39,173 nucleotides of DNA from an uncultured Collinsella sp. (GCA_900549085.1 URMO01000014.1:1-39173); one strand, 5' to 3'. Positions 1-9,120 are shown, counted from the stretch's first letter. A program made the numbers and translations. The notes: generated by a model from the letters alone, not told the origin.

Positions 1-143
1 GGCTCGTGCGGAACTCGCGATCGACCTTATGCCCCGCCCCTCGGGACTAAGGATACATGGTAGAGGCGCTTGTGCTGCAAAATTCATCGGCTGGTGAAGC
101 AGCGAAGGCTCATATCGAAATATCTTCACCACCGGGTAATTAA
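1..143. other. Left edge, no gene recognised
   Basis: No convincing gene is visible. One plus-strand frame stays open from base 2 to a TGA at 95-97 and could be the last 31 residues of a gene that begins outside the window, but the peptide matches nothing I recognise. The hairpin that follows at 144-177 would suit the end of such a gene. No structured RNA was identified. Confidence 0.3.
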
Positions 144-177
144 AAAAGAAGTACCGCTTGGGGGCGGTACTTCTTTT
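144..177. terminator. Bidirectional intrinsic terminator downstream of metK
   Basis: A perfect 14-bp stem (144-157 with 164-177, core GAAGTACCGC) has an A-run on one side and a T-run on the other, so it can work in both directions. It lies about 40 bp past the metK stop and probably ends metK from the right and any plus-strand gene from the left. Confidence 0.85.
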
Positions 178-215
178 GAAAGCACGTATGTTGTTCTGAC
201 CTTAGCGGATCTAAA

Positions 216-1496
216 TTAGAGGCCGCAGGCTGCTTTGAGTTCTTCGACTCGGTCGGTCTTCTCCCAGGTGAAGTCGGGGTCTTCGCGGCCAAAGTGACCG
301 TAGGCTGCCGTCTTCTCATAGATGGGGCGGCGCAGGTCCAGGTCGCGGATGATGGCGCCCGGGCGCAGGTCGAAGGTCTTCTCCACGGCCTCGACGATCT
401 TGTCCTCGGCAACATGTGCGGTGCCAAAGGTGTCGACCATGATCGACAGCGGCTTGGATACGCCGATGGCGTAGGCCAGCTCGACTTCGCAGCGGTCGGC
501 AAGGCCGGCGGCGACTACGTTCTTAGCGACCCAGCGTGCGGCGTATGCGGCGGAGCGATCGACCTTGGTGCAGTCCTTGCCGCTAAAGGCGCCGCCGCCG
601 TGACGGCCGTAACCGCCGTAGGTGTCGACGATGATCTTGCGGCCGGTCAGACCCGTGTCGCCCATGGGGCCGCCTACGACAAAGCGGCCGGTGGGGTTCA
701 CATAGATGTCGGCGCCGTCCCACGGCATGTTCTCGGCAGCCATGACGGGAGCGATGACATGCTCGATGAGGTCGTCCTTGATCTTGCCCATGTCCTCGAT
801 CTCGGCAGCATGCTGCGTGGAGATGACGATGGTCGTGACCTCCACAGGCTTGCCGTCCTCGTAGCGTACCGTGACCTGGGTCTTGCCGTCGGGGCGCAGA
901 TAGGGCAGGGTACCGTCGTGGCGCACGGCGGACAGGCGCTCCGCCAGGCGGCTTGCCAGGTAGTGCGGCATGGGCATGAGAGTTTTGGTCTCGTTGGAGG
1001 CGTAGCCGAACATCATACCCTGGTCACCGGCACCGATAAGATCGATCGGGTCGGTGGTGGCGCCGGTCTGGGTCTCAAATGACTCGTCGACGCCCTGGGC
1101 GATATCGGGTGACTGCTCGTGGATCAGGCTCATAACGCCGCAGGTATCGCAGTCAAAACCGAACTTTGCACGGTTGTAGCCGATGCGGCGGATGACGCCT
1201 CGGGCAATTTCCTGCACGTCGACGTAGGCCTGGGTGCGGATCTCGCCGGCGACGATGACGGTGCCGGTGGTCACGAGGGTCTCGCAGGCGCAGCGAACGT
1301 TCTCGACATTGGCGGGCACGCCGTTGGGCGCAATGTAGCCCTGCTCCTGCAGCTCTATTTCTTTGGCGAGGATTGCGTCGAGGACGGCATCGCTGATCTG
1401 GTCGGCGATCTTATCGGGATGGCCTTCGGTCACCGATTCCGACGTAAACACAAAGGACCCCTGCTGGGGCGGGATGGAACGAAGTTCTTCTGACAT
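216..1496 (-). CDS. metK: S-adenosylmethionine synthetase (methionine adenosyltransferase)
   Basis: Cytoplasmic enzyme that makes S-adenosylmethionine from methionine and ATP. The 426-residue product shows the family landmarks: GHPDK near residue 25 (ATP binding), GAGDQGMMFGYA in the middle and the GGGAFSGKD loop. It is somewhat longer than the usual 385-400 residues because of an insertion near residues 45-60, before the first conserved core strand, and a short N-terminal extension. The ATG at 1494-1496 has a good ribosome site (AAAGGA) just upstream. It is transcribed away from gltX, and a strong terminator follows its stop. No SAM riboswitch is evident in the upstream 100 bases. Stop codon TAA. 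Identity is certain. Confidence 0.98.
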   Translation of the reverse strand: MSEELRSIPPQQGSFVFTSESVTEGHPDKIADQISDAVLDAILAKEIELQEQGYIAPNGVPANVENVRCACETLVTTGTVIVAGEIRTQAYVDVQEIARGVIRRIGYNRAKFGFDCDTCGVMSLIHEQSPDIAQGVDESFETQTGATTDPIDLIGAGDQGMMFGYASNETKTLMPMPHYLASRLAERLSAVRHDGTLPYLRPDGKTQVTVRYEDGKPVEVTTIVISTQHAAEIEDMGKIKDDLIEHVIAPVMAAENMPWDGADIYVNPTGRFVVGGPMGDTGLTGRKIIVDTYGGYGRHGGGAFSGKDCTKVDRSAAYAARWVAKNVVAAGLADRCEVELAYAIGVSKPLSIMVDTFGTAHVAEDKIVEAVEKTFDLRPGAIIRDLDLRRPIYEKTAAYGHFGREDPDFTWEKTDRVEELKAACGL

Positions 1497-1608
1497 GATT
1501 GTCCTTTCAAAAACGTGTCCCGGCGACCGTTACCATTCCGCCGAGCTCTCTATGCAAGGGCACATCATAGCGCGTTAAACGAATATTCACACCCTTTCCG
1601 CACCTGCC

Positions 1609-1811
1609 GGGGTAGCTAATTGGGGCGGGGGCTTTTTGCCGACTCCGGGTGTCTGTCATAGGGGGATAATTTTTGGGGGATGACTTTTCTGCGACGGGGA
1701 TGAAATAATCATTGAGTACCTAATGATTATTTCATCCCCGTCCCAGAAAAATCATCAGGTTGATGGAGCGTAAAAGTAGTCAAAAAAGCCCCGTCCCAAA
1801 TTAGCTACCCC
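1609..1811. repeat. Nested palindromic intergenic element between metK and gltX
   Basis: Two inverted repeats are nested. The outer arms (about 1609-1643 and 1776-1811) begin GGGGTAGCTAATT and continue through a GGG(A/G)CGGGG-CTTTTT segment with a few mismatches. The inner arms (1679-1713 and 1722-1756) match at 33 of 35 positions, are built around GACGGGGATGAAATAATCA, and enclose an 8-base loop. The inner unit resembles the palindrome at 24871-24943, so it is a repeated family. The arrangement suggests one palindrome inserted into another. It lies between divergent genes, so it is not simply a terminator. Confidence 0.8.
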
Positions 1812-1831
1812 AATGACTAGGTCGATGCCCT

Positions 1832-1862
1832 TTGTGCGGAGGTCGCATTGTTGCTTTATACT
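1832..1862 (+). promoter_or_regulatory. Candidate gltX promoter
   Basis: A good -10 hexamer, TATACT (1857-1862), lies about 40 bp before the gltX start. The best -35 match is TTGTGC at 1832-1837 with a long 19-bp spacer, so the -10 is better supported than the -35. Confidence 0.4.
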
Positions 1863-1902
1863 GGTGCGGTTAGACATCCATCCTGCAATCGAGGAGATAT
1901 CA

Positions 1903-3378
1903 ATGGCATCAGACGTTCGCGTCCGCTTTGCACCCTCACCGACGGGCAAGCTGCACATCGGCGGCGCCCGCACCGCTATCTATAACTGGGCTTTCGCCCG
2001 CGCAAACGGCGGCACGTTCATCCTGCGCATCGACGACACCGACCCCACCCGCTCCACCGACGAGAACACGCAGATCATCCTGCGCGCCATGCGTTGGCTG
2101 GGCCTGGACTGGGACGAGGGTCCCGAGGTGGGCGGCGACTTTGGCCCCTACGCCCAGACCGAGCGCCTGGACCTGTACAAGCAGGCCGCCCAGAAGCTTT
2201 GGGACGAGGGCAAGGCCTATCCCTGCTTCTGCACCAAGGAGCAGCTCGACGCCGATCGCAAGGCCGCGCAGGAGCGCAAGGACCCCTTCCAGGGCTATCA
2301 GCGCCGTTGCCGCGATCTTGATCCCGAGGAGGCCCGCCGTCGCATCGAGGCCGGCGAGTCCTACGTCCTGCGCATCAAGGTGCCCGAGGACCGCGGCGAC
2401 GTCGTCATCCACGATGCCGTCCACGGTGAGGTGACCTTCGACGCCAAGGAGCTCGACGACTTTGTCATCTTCCGCTCCGACGGCACGCCCACGTACAACT
2501 TTGCGACCGTCGTCGACGATGCCATGATGAAGATCACCCACGTCATCCGCGGTGATGATCACCTGTCCAACACCCCGCGCCAGGTCATGGTCTACGAGGC
2601 CCTCGGTGCTCCCGTGCCCACGTTCGCTCACATCTCCATGATCCTGGGCGCCGACGGCAAGAAGCTCTCCAAGCGCCACGGCGCCACCTCGGTGGAGGAG
2701 TACCGCGATGCCGGCTACCTGCCTGACGCTTTCGTCAACTACCTGGCGCTGCTGGGCTGGTCGCTCGACGGCGAGACCACGATCATCCCGCGCGATGTCC
2801 TGGCCAGCAAGTTCTCGCTCGACCGCATCTCCAAGAACCCGGCAACCTTCGACCCCAAGAAGCTCGACTGGGTCAATGCCGAGTACATCAACGGCATGTC
2901 CGATGCTCAGTTTGCCGACGAGATCATGGTCCCCGAGCTGCACGAGGCAGGCCTCATCGAGGGCAATGTCGAGTACGGCGAGGACTGGATCGACGCGCTC
3001 GCTTCTATCGTCAAGCCGCGCACCAAGATGCCGGCTGACGCCGCGACCGTCGCCGCCCCCATCTTTGCTACGGCCGAGACGCTTGAGTATGACGAGAAGT
3101 CCGTCAACAAGGGCCTGGCCAAGGAGGGCATGGGCGCCATTCTGGACGCCGCCAAGGCCGCGCTTGAGGGTGTGGGCGAGTGGACGGCCGCCAACATCGA
3201 CGCCGCGCTTGAGCCGCTGCCAGAGCAGATGGACCTCAAGAAGCGCGTGGTGTTCCAGGCCGTACGCGTCGCCGTCTGCGGCAACATGGTGAGCCCTCCG
3301 CTGGGCGAGACCATGGCGCTCGTCGGCCGCGACGACTGCCTGGCGCGCATCGACCGCGCCCGCACGATGGCGCTGTAA
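1903..3378 (+). CDS. gltX: Glutamyl-tRNA synthetase
   Basis: Class I aminoacyl-tRNA synthetase that charges tRNA-Glu with glutamate. The 491-residue product begins with the signature RFAPSPTGKLHIGGART, which includes the HIGH-like motif near residues 17-20. It has the KMSKS-like motif as KKLSKRHG near residue 255. Family length is normal (about 470-500). The ATG at 1903 follows GAGGAG at ideal spacing; an upstream in-frame ATG at 1813 overlaps the palindrome and promoter region and is unlikely. An intrinsic terminator follows, which separates it from priA. Whether it is discriminating (Glu only) or also charges tRNA-Gln cannot be told here. Confidence 0.97.
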   Translation: MASDVRVRFAPSPTGKLHIGGARTAIYNWAFARANGGTFILRIDDTDPTRSTDENTQIILRAMRWLGLDWDEGPEVGGDFGPYAQTERLDLYKQAAQKLWDEGKAYPCFCTKEQLDADRKAAQERKDPFQGYQRRCRDLDPEEARRRIEAGESYVLRIKVPEDRGDVVIHDAVHGEVTFDAKELDDFVIFRSDGTPTYNFATVVDDAMMKITHVIRGDDHLSNTPRQVMVYEALGAPVPTFAHISMILGADGKKLSKRHGATSVEEYRDAGYLPDAFVNYLALLGWSLDGETTIIPRDVLASKFSLDRISKNPATFDPKKLDWVNAEYINGMSDAQFADEIMVPELHEAGLIEGNVEYGEDWIDALASIVKPRTKMPADAATVAAPIFATAETLEYDEKSVNKGLAKEGMGAILDAAKAALEGVGEWTAANIDAALEPLPEQMDLKKRVVFQAVRVAVCGNMVSPPLGETMALVGRDDCLARIDRARTMAL

Positions 3379-3401
3379 CAGTCGCGCAAACGCATGTATC
3401 C

Positions 3402-3434
3402 GAGCCCCGCTCACCACGAGTGGGGCTCTTGTTT
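3402..3434 (+). terminator. Intrinsic terminator after gltX
   Basis: An 11-bp stem with one G-T pair (GAGCCCCGCTC with GAGTGGGGCTC) closes a 5-base loop and is followed by TTGTTT. It lies 24 bp after the gltX stop and before the priA ribosome site. Confidence 0.8.
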
Positions 3435-3467
3435 CTAAAGACGTATGGGATGGGAGGCACAGAGACC

Positions 3468-5921
3468 ATGGCCGAGCAACTCTCGCTGTTTGGTTCGCCC
3501 GAACCGGAGCAAGCTCCCATGAAGCATGCCCTCACGGCCGAGCAGGCCAAACTTGAGCCTGCGCCAGAGCCCATTGCCGCCTTCGCGAGCGTGGTCCTCG
3601 ACATTCCCACCCGTGCGCTGTCCGAGCCGTTTGCCTACGGCATTCCGCAGTCCCTCGCCAATGAGGCGCAGATCGGGTCCACGGTCCTGGTCCACTTTGG
3701 CAACCGTGCGGCCGCGGGCTATATCGTCGACATTGCATCTGAGCTGGGCGACCTGCAAGGCAACAACGCCCTCGACCCCTCTTGCATCAAGCCCATCGAG
3801 GCCATCCTCAGCAAACCACTCTTTGGCGCCGAGGCCGCCCGCATTGCGCGCTGGATGAGCCGCGAATATGTCGCGACGCTTTCCGAATGCCTGCGCCTGT
3901 TCTTACCACCGGGTGGCAACCCGCGGGTCGTGAAGGGTGATGACGGGGCGTGGACGGTCGAGCGTCCCGCCGTCATGCCTATTCAAAACCGCTGGGTCAT
4001 GCTCACGCCCGAGGGCTTCGACTATACGCCGCCCAAGACCGCCGTTCGGCAGCGCCAGCTCATCGAGGCGCTCAAGTGCGGGCCGGTCACGACGCGCGAC
4101 CTCAACCTGCTCTACAACAGCATGTCGGCGACTATTAAAGCGCTCGAAAAACGCGGCGTCGTGGTGGTGGAAGAGCGCCGTGCGTGGCGTGGCTGCAGCG
4201 AGCAGACCACGCTGTCCTCGGCGAGCGGCAAGGCCCCGGTGGCGCTCACCAACGGTCAGCGGCAGGCCCTCGCGCAGATTGAGCGCGCACGCCTGGACGC
4301 TCACGGTGATGTGGTGCTGGTCGATGGTGTTACCGGTTCCGGCAAAACCGAGGTCTACCTCTCGGCGATTGAGCGCGTGCTGGCGGCCGGCCGTTCGGCC
4401 TGCGTGCTTGTGCCCGAGATTTCGCTGACGGCCCAAACCGTCGGCCGCTTCCGTTCGCGCTTTGGCGAGACGGTCGCGGTCTTCCATTCCCGTCTTTCGG
4501 CCGGTGAGCGCCTGGACCAGTGGGATATGGTCGCAAGTGGCGCCGCCCGTGTTGTCGTCGGCGCGCGTTCGGCGCTCTTTTGCCCGCTCAGCGACCTGGG
4601 CCTTATCATTATCGACGAGGAGCACGAGACCAGCTATAAGCAGGGCTCCAGTCCGCGCTACCATGCGCGCGAGGTGGCGGCCGAGATGGCGCGCCGCTAT
4701 CGCTGCCCACTCGTGCTGGGCTCGGCTACGCCTTCTGCCGAGGCCCTCGACCGCTGCCGCCGCGGCACGTACAACGGTGTCACCTGGACGCGCGTCGAGA
4801 TGCCCGAGCGCCCGGGACACGCCGTGCTGCCCACGGTCCGCATTGCCGACCTACGTCGCGAGTTCTCGCACGGTAGCCGCTCAATGTTCTCAAAACCGCT
4901 CATGGAAGGCTTGGAACGCGTGGTCGAGCGCCGCGAGAAGGCTGTGCTGCTGCATAACCGCCGCGGCTTTGCGCCGTTTTTGATGTGCCGCGAGTGCGGT
5001 TGCGTCCCCACCTGCAACCACTGCTCTACGGCGCTTACGTATCACGAGCGCACCCATACGCTGCAGTGCCACACCTGTGGTTCGTCCTGGCGCGTGCAGC
5101 CGTATCCCGCGCCCACGAGTCGCTGCCCCAAGTGCGGCAGCCGTTACCTGGCAAAAATGGGTCTGGGCACGCAGCAGATCGAGGACGCGCTGCACCAGAT
5201 GCTGCCCGAGGATGTAGCCATCATTCGCATGGATGCCGATTCCACGCGTGGCAAGGACGCGCATAAAAAGTTGCTCGAGCAGTTCGATGCCGCCGATTGC
5301 GCGGTGCTGCTGGGCACCCAGATGATCGCCAAGGGCCTCGACTTTCCCGAGGTCACGCTTGTGGGTGTAGTCAATGCCGACTTTGCGTTAAAGCTGCCCG
5401 ATTTTAGAGCGGGGGAGCGCGCCTACGATTTGCTGGAGCAGGTTGCGGGCCGTGCCGGACGCGGCGATCGCCCTGGCGAGGTCATCATCCAGACCTATCT
5501 GCCCGAGGACCCAGTCATCCGCGCCGTCGCCGAGCACAATCGCTCGATCTTTACCGACTACGACCTGGACCAGCGCCGCGACGCACTGTATCCGCCGTTC
5601 GTTCGTCTGGTCAACATTTTGGTGTGGTCGGCAAGCCGCGACGATGCGCAGGATTATATCGGGCGCATCGCAAAGCTTCTCAAGCGCCACTGGCACGCCG
5701 CCGCTCCCGACTTTTTGCGGTCGGGCAGCGCGGTGCCGCAGGTGCTGGGTCCGGCTTCGTGTGTAATCGAGAGAGCCAAGGACCGTTATCGCTTCCACCT
5801 GCTTGTGAAGTCGCCCGTGGGGTACCATGTCTCTGATGATATCGACGCCTGCCTCAAAGAGGTGGGCTCCGTGCGCGGCGTGAGCGTGAGCGTTGACGTC
5901 GACGCCTATGATTTGATGTAA
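3468..5921 (+). CDS. priA: Primosomal protein N' (replication restart helicase)
   Basis: PriA restarts stalled replication forks by binding fork DNA and loading the replisome. The 817-residue product has an N-terminal DNA-binding region, then Walker A GVTGSGKT near residue 287 and the DEEH box near residue 383. Paired CxxC zinc-binding motifs lie at about residues 507-556 (CRECGC, CNHC, CHTC, CPKC). The usual helicase motifs (GTQMIAKG, VAGRAGRG) follow. The ATG at 3468 is preferred because GGGAGG lies 10 bases before it; an in-frame ATG at 3450 has no good ribosome site. An N-terminal leader (about 40 residues, EQLSLFGSPEPEQ and onward) precedes the conserved domain. def follows 18 bp after the stop, so the two are probably co-transcribed. 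Confidence 0.96.
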   Translation: MAEQLSLFGSPEPEQAPMKHALTAEQAKLEPAPEPIAAFASVVLDIPTRALSEPFAYGIPQSLANEAQIGSTVLVHFGNRAAAGYIVDIASELGDLQGNNALDPSCIKPIEAILSKPLFGAEAARIARWMSREYVATLSECLRLFLPPGGNPRVVKGDDGAWTVERPAVMPIQNRWVMLTPEGFDYTPPKTAVRQRQLIEALKCGPVTTRDLNLLYNSMSATIKALEKRGVVVVEERRAWRGCSEQTTLSSASGKAPVALTNGQRQALAQIERARLDAHGDVVLVDGVTGSGKTEVYLSAIERVLAAGRSACVLVPEISLTAQTVGRFRSRFGETVAVFHSRLSAGERLDQWDMVASGAARVVVGARSALFCPLSDLGLIIIDEEHETSYKQGSSPRYHAREVAAEMARRYRCPLVLGSATPSAEALDRCRRGTYNGVTWTRVEMPERPGHAVLPTVRIADLRREFSHGSRSMFSKPLMEGLERVVERREKAVLLHNRRGFAPFLMCRECGCVPTCNHCSTALTYHERTHTLQCHTCGSSWRVQPYPAPTSRCPKCGSRYLAKMGLGTQQIEDALHQMLPEDVAIIRMDADSTRGKDAHKKLLEQFDAADCAVLLGTQMIAKGLDFPEVTLVGVVNADFALKLPDFRAGERAYDLLEQVAGRAGRGDRPGEVIIQTYLPEDPVIRAVAEHNRSIFTDYDLDQRRDALYPPFVRLVNILVWSASRDDAQDYIGRIAKLLKRHWHAAAPDFLRSGSAVPQVLGPASCVIERAKDRYRFHLLVKSPVGYHVSDDIDACLKEVGSVRGVSVSVDVDAYDLM

Positions 5922-5939
5922 CAACCCGAAAGGATGGCC

Positions 5940-6476
5940 ATGGAAGCCAACGGAATCGTACTTTCGCCCGACCCTCGTTTGCGTCAGGAGTGTGCCGTCA
6001 TCGAGGAGATCACCCCGGCGATCGAGGCACTTGCCGAGAAGATGAAGAAGATGATGTTCGACAACGGCGGCTGCGGCCTGGCTGCTCCGCAGATCGGCGA
6101 GCTCATTCAGCTCGTCACCATCGACTGCGAGTACAGCGACAAGAACGACTACGACCCCTACGTGCTCATCAACCCTGTCATTGTTGAGCAGAGCGACCAT
6201 CTGGTGCCGTTTAGCGAGGGCTGCCTGTCCATTCCCGGTATTAGCTGCGAGATCGAGCGTCCCGACCATGTCGTCGTCGAGGCGTATGACCTGGACGCCA
6301 ACCTGATCCGCTATGAGGCCTCGGGCGACCTGTTCTGCGTGTGCCTGCAGCACGAGATCGATCACCTGCACGGCAATACCATGTTCGAGCGACTCAAGCC
6401 GATGCAGAGGCTCAAGGCCGTCAAGGAGTACCAGGACGCCCTGGGCCGCGGCGCTCGACCGGGCGAGACGGAGTAG
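5940..6476 (+). CDS. def: Peptide deformylase
   Basis: Metalloenzyme that removes the formyl group from the N-terminal methionine of new proteins. All three metal and active-site motifs are present: GCGLAAPQ near residue 43, EGCLS near residue 93 (metal-ligand Cys) and HEIDH near residue 137 (two metal-ligand His and the catalytic Glu). The start at 5940 is chosen because AAAGGA lies 5 bases upstream. The ATG at 5934 overlaps that ribosome site. The gene ends in TAG, which shows that TAG is a working stop here. A long palindrome starts 7 bp after the stop. It sits with fmt, which supplies the formyl group at the other end of the same cycle. Confidence 0.96.
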   Translation: MEANGIVLSPDPRLRQECAVIEEITPAIEALAEKMKKMMFDNGGCGLAAPQIGELIQLVTIDCEYSDKNDYDPYVLINPVIVEQSDHLVPFSEGCLSIPGISCEIERPDHVVVEAYDLDANLIRYEASGDLFCVCLQHEIDHLHGNTMFERLKPMQRLKAVKEYQDALGRGARPGETE

Positions 6477-6483
6477 GTCGTCC

Positions 6484-6579
6484 GTCCCCGGGGCGCCCGC
6501 CTATATCATCCCGTGCTCAAACATTCTCGCTGCGCTGCGAAACTGCGCGCGGGACGATAAAGGCGGGCGCCCCGGGGAC
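6484..6579. repeat. Long GC-rich palindrome downstream of def
   Basis: Two 33-base arms (6484-6516 and 6547-6579) start and end with GTCCCCGGGGCGCCCGCC and differ at only a few positions. They enclose a 30-base loop that itself contains a small repeat (CGCTGCGCTGCG). It has no T-tract, so it is not a standard terminator, though it could impede transcription from def into fmt. Its sequence is unlike the other palindromes in the window. Confidence 0.75.
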
Positions 6580-6796
6580 TACTTTGACGCTGCTTGTCTC
6601 GCCCGGGTGCCGTCGGGCCAGGGAGGGACGTCTTCGCTGATAGGTGCTTTGTTGAGAGAGCTGCTTTTATTGCGGCTCTTTCTTTGGTTTTGGGTATATT
6701 TGTTCTTGTTGAATTGTTATTGCGGATGGGCTGGTTACTTGGCTTTCCGCTGTTACTTGTAGCCGTCTCGGCTTTGGTTGAGGGGAGACGTTCTCT
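6580..6796 (+). other. T-rich leader region of fmt
   Basis: No supported gene. The stretch is T-rich on the plus strand. A candidate fmt promoter is TATATT at 6695-6700 with TTGCGG at 6670-6675 (19-bp spacer, weak). A plus-strand frame reads through 6640-6845 as a strongly hydrophobic peptide, but it lacks a good start with a ribosome site and runs into fmt; see the rejected list. Confidence 0.3.
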
Positions 6797-7717
6797 ATGC
6801 GTATTGTGTTTATGGGTACGCCTGATTTTGCTGTGCCTTCGCTGACTTCGCTTGTTGAGGCTGGGAATGAGATTGCGCTTGTCATTACTCGTCCCGATGC
6901 TGTTCGTGGGCGCGGTAAGAAGCTTGAGCCTTCTCCTGTTAAGGCCAAGGCGCTTGAGCTGGGGTTGCCGGTTGTTGAGGCCAATCGTATGACGCCCGAG
7001 GTTGTCGAGTCGCTTCAGGCTGCGCAGGCTGATATATTCTGCGTGGCTGCCTATGGCTGCATTTTGCCCGATGAGGTGTTGCATATGGCGCCGCTCGGCA
7101 TTGTGAATGTTCATGCTTCGCTGCTGCCGCGTTGGCGTGGCGCTGCTCCCATTCAGCGTGCCATTCTTGCTGGTGACGATGTTGCCGGCGTTTCCATTAT
7201 GCGTATTGGACATGGCGTGGATACCGGCGCTTATTGCGCGCAGGCCTCGACCTCGGTTGCCGGTAAGCATGCCGAGGCACTGACGATGGAGCTTGGCCAG
7301 CTGGGTGGTAAGCTGCTGGCCGATACGCTTCCCGCGCTTGCCGATGGGTCGGCTGTTTGGACTGAGCAGGATGAGTCCCTTGTCACGCATGCTGCCAAGA
7401 TTTCCAAGCAGGAGATGCGTTTGGATCCGCAGATGACGGCGCTCGATTGCGTGCGTCACGTGTTGGCTTCGTCCGATACCGCTCCCGCCCGTTGTGTGAT
7501 TGCCGGCAAGACCGTGCGTGTGCTCGATGCAGCGCCTGCCGACATGTCGCTCGGCGAGGGCGCTGTTGTCGTTAAGAGCAAGCGTGTTTACCTGGGCCTT
7601 TCCGATGGTGCGGTTGAGCTACTCGAGGTTAAGCCCGACGGCAAGCGTGCCATGGCTGCTTCTGCCTGGGCTGCCGGCCTGCAGGGTGCCGATCTGACGT
7701 GGGGTGTGCTGTCATGA
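6797..7717 (+). CDS. fmt: Methionyl-tRNA formyltransferase
   Basis: Formylates Met-tRNA(fMet) with 10-formyl-tetrahydrofolate so that translation can initiate. The 306-residue product starts MRIVFMGTPDFAVPSL, typical of Fmt. It carries the formyl-transfer motif HASLLPRWRGAAPIQ near residue 105 (catalytic His) and the conserved Asp in GHGVDTGA near residue 140. The C-terminal OB-like domain is present and the length is normal (about 310). GGGGAGA lies 8-9 bases before the ATG. The stop overlaps the rsmB start as ATGA, which implies translational coupling. Codon use is richer in T-ending codons than in gltX or priA. Confidence 0.96.
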   Translation: MRIVFMGTPDFAVPSLTSLVEAGNEIALVITRPDAVRGRGKKLEPSPVKAKALELGLPVVEANRMTPEVVESLQAAQADIFCVAAYGCILPDEVLHMAPLGIVNVHASLLPRWRGAAPIQRAILAGDDVAGVSIMRIGHGVDTGAYCAQASTSVAGKHAEALTMELGQLGGKLLADTLPALADGSAVWTEQDESLVTHAAKISKQEMRLDPQMTALDCVRHVLASSDTAPARCVIAGKTVRVLDAAPADMSLGEGAVVVKSKRVYLGLSDGAVELLEVKPDGKRAMAASAWAAGLQGADLTWGVLS

Positions 7718-9114
7718 GTAAGCTTTCCCCCGCGCGCAAGCTTGCGCTCGACGTGCTGATGGAGGCCGACCGTCGCGGTATGTACGCACGCGACGTGTTG
7801 TCTTCGCGTGCTTCCGCCAAGGCCATTGACCAGCGCGATTCCGCGTTTGCCGCTCGCCTGGCGCTCGGTGTTGCCGCGACGCAGGGCATTTTGGACGAGT
7901 TGCTCGATCAGTTCCTCGATAAGCCCAATAAGGTCGCGCCGCGTGTTCGCATGGCGCTTCGCATCTCGGCCTTTGAGATGCTCTACCTGCATACCCCAGG
8001 TCGCGTTGCCGTGAGTCAGGGTGTTGAGCTGGTTCGTAGCGGTGCTAAGTCGGCCGCCGGTCTGGCGAACGCCGTGCTGCATAAGGTCGCGGACAACGTT
8101 GAGGACTTTGCCACTGCGTCCGATGTAGACGAGTCTGAGCGACGCTTGGTTCGTCTGTCGCGCCTGATGGGTCTGCCGCGCTGGCTGTGCGCTCGTATTA
8201 TGGCTTCGTTTGACACACCGGAGGGCGCGCTTAGCTTTGCCGGTAATCTGGCCCCCGCTCCGCTGGCCCTGCATGAGAACGCCTTTGCGACCAAGCCCGA
8301 TCCGTATATCTCGCAGCTCGTCGCGCCTGTCTTCCCGGGTTGCCATGCGCCGGTTGATGCGCAGGCCACGGTTGCGTCGGGTGTGTTTGAGCGCGCGGCT
8401 GCCGTGGCCTCGGACCTTAATGCCCAGCTCATCGCTACCGCGGCGACTCGTCCCGGACGTTGCCTGGAGATTGGTGCCGGTCGCGGCACCAAGACCTATG
8501 TGATGATGTGCCAGGCCAAGCGTGCCGGCTACGACCGCCAGCACACCGCACTCGATTTGCACGACCGCAAGTGCGACCAGAATCTCGCGCGCCTGCATAA
8601 GGCGGGTATTACGGGTGTTCGTACGGTGTCGGGCGATGCCTGCGAGCTCAATGAGGTGCTCACGTCCTTTGACGCGATGCTTGGCGAGCCCGCCCTGTTC
8701 GACACGGTGTTTATCGATGCCCCGTGCTCGGGCACCGGCACCATGCGCCGTCATCCCGAGATTCCGTGGCGTCTGACCGAGAAGGACGTTACGACTGATC
8801 TGCCCAAGCTGCAGCTGACGATGCTCAAGGAAGCTGCCGCGCGCGTGGCTGCTGGCGGTGAACTTATCTATGCGACGTGCTCGGTCTTTAATGATGAGAA
8901 CGCGCAGGTCGTGGATGCCTTCCTGGCCTCTCCCGAGGGCGCCGGCTTTACCGTGGCGCCGCTTTCCGAAGCCCAGATTCTGCAGTTACCCGAGTTCGCC
9001 CAGGCCAAGAAGCTCGTCTCCGTACGCCAAAACGACCGTGGACTTTTCCAAAGCGTGCCTGTAAACGCGGATTCCTACGACGGCCACTTCTGCGCCAGAC
9101 TGGTCCGCAAGTAA
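7714..9114 (+). CDS. rsmB: 16S rRNA (cytosine-967-C5)-methyltransferase
   Basis: Methylates C967 of 16S rRNA using S-adenosylmethionine. The 466-residue product has an N-terminal NusB-like helical domain (about residues 1-140). The C-terminal Rossmann methyltransferase domain contains the SAM-binding LEIGAGRGTKT near residue 252. The catalytic motif is DAPCSGTGTMRRHPE near residue 335, and the second cysteine is in YATCSVFNDEN near residue 388. The start at 7714 overlaps the fmt stop by ATGA; an in-frame ATG at 7699 lies inside fmt and has no ribosome site. A 67-bp palindrome starts 6 bp after the TAA and may end the transcript. Confidence 0.95.
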   Translation: MSKLSPARKLALDVLMEADRRGMYARDVLSSRASAKAIDQRDSAFAARLALGVAATQGILDELLDQFLDKPNKVAPRVRMALRISAFEMLYLHTPGRVAVSQGVELVRSGAKSAAGLANAVLHKVADNVEDFATASDVDESERRLVRLSRLMGLPRWLCARIMASFDTPEGALSFAGNLAPAPLALHENAFATKPDPYISQLVAPVFPGCHAPVDAQATVASGVFERAAAVASDLNAQLIATAATRPGRCLEIGAGRGTKTYVMMCQAKRAGYDRQHTALDLHDRKCDQNLARLHKAGITGVRTVSGDACELNEVLTSFDAMLGEPALFDTVFIDAPCSGTGTMRRHPEIPWRLTEKDVTTDLPKLQLTMLKEAAARVAAGGELIYATCSVFNDENAQVVDAFLASPEGAGFTVAPLSEAQILQLPEFAQAKKLVSVRQNDRGLFQSVPVNADSYDGHFCARLVRK

Positions 9115-9120
9115 CTACTA

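Noticed and set aside
1497..1608. A SAM riboswitch upstream of metK
   Set aside because: The stretch is short and shows none of the conserved helices of known SAM riboswitch classes.
6594..6845. A small hydrophobic two-segment membrane protein upstream of fmt
   Set aside because: The frame has only a TTG start inside the palindrome flank, has no ribosome site and overlaps the fmt start by 49 bp. Its hydrophobicity follows from T-rich codons. It cannot be fully excluded without expression data.
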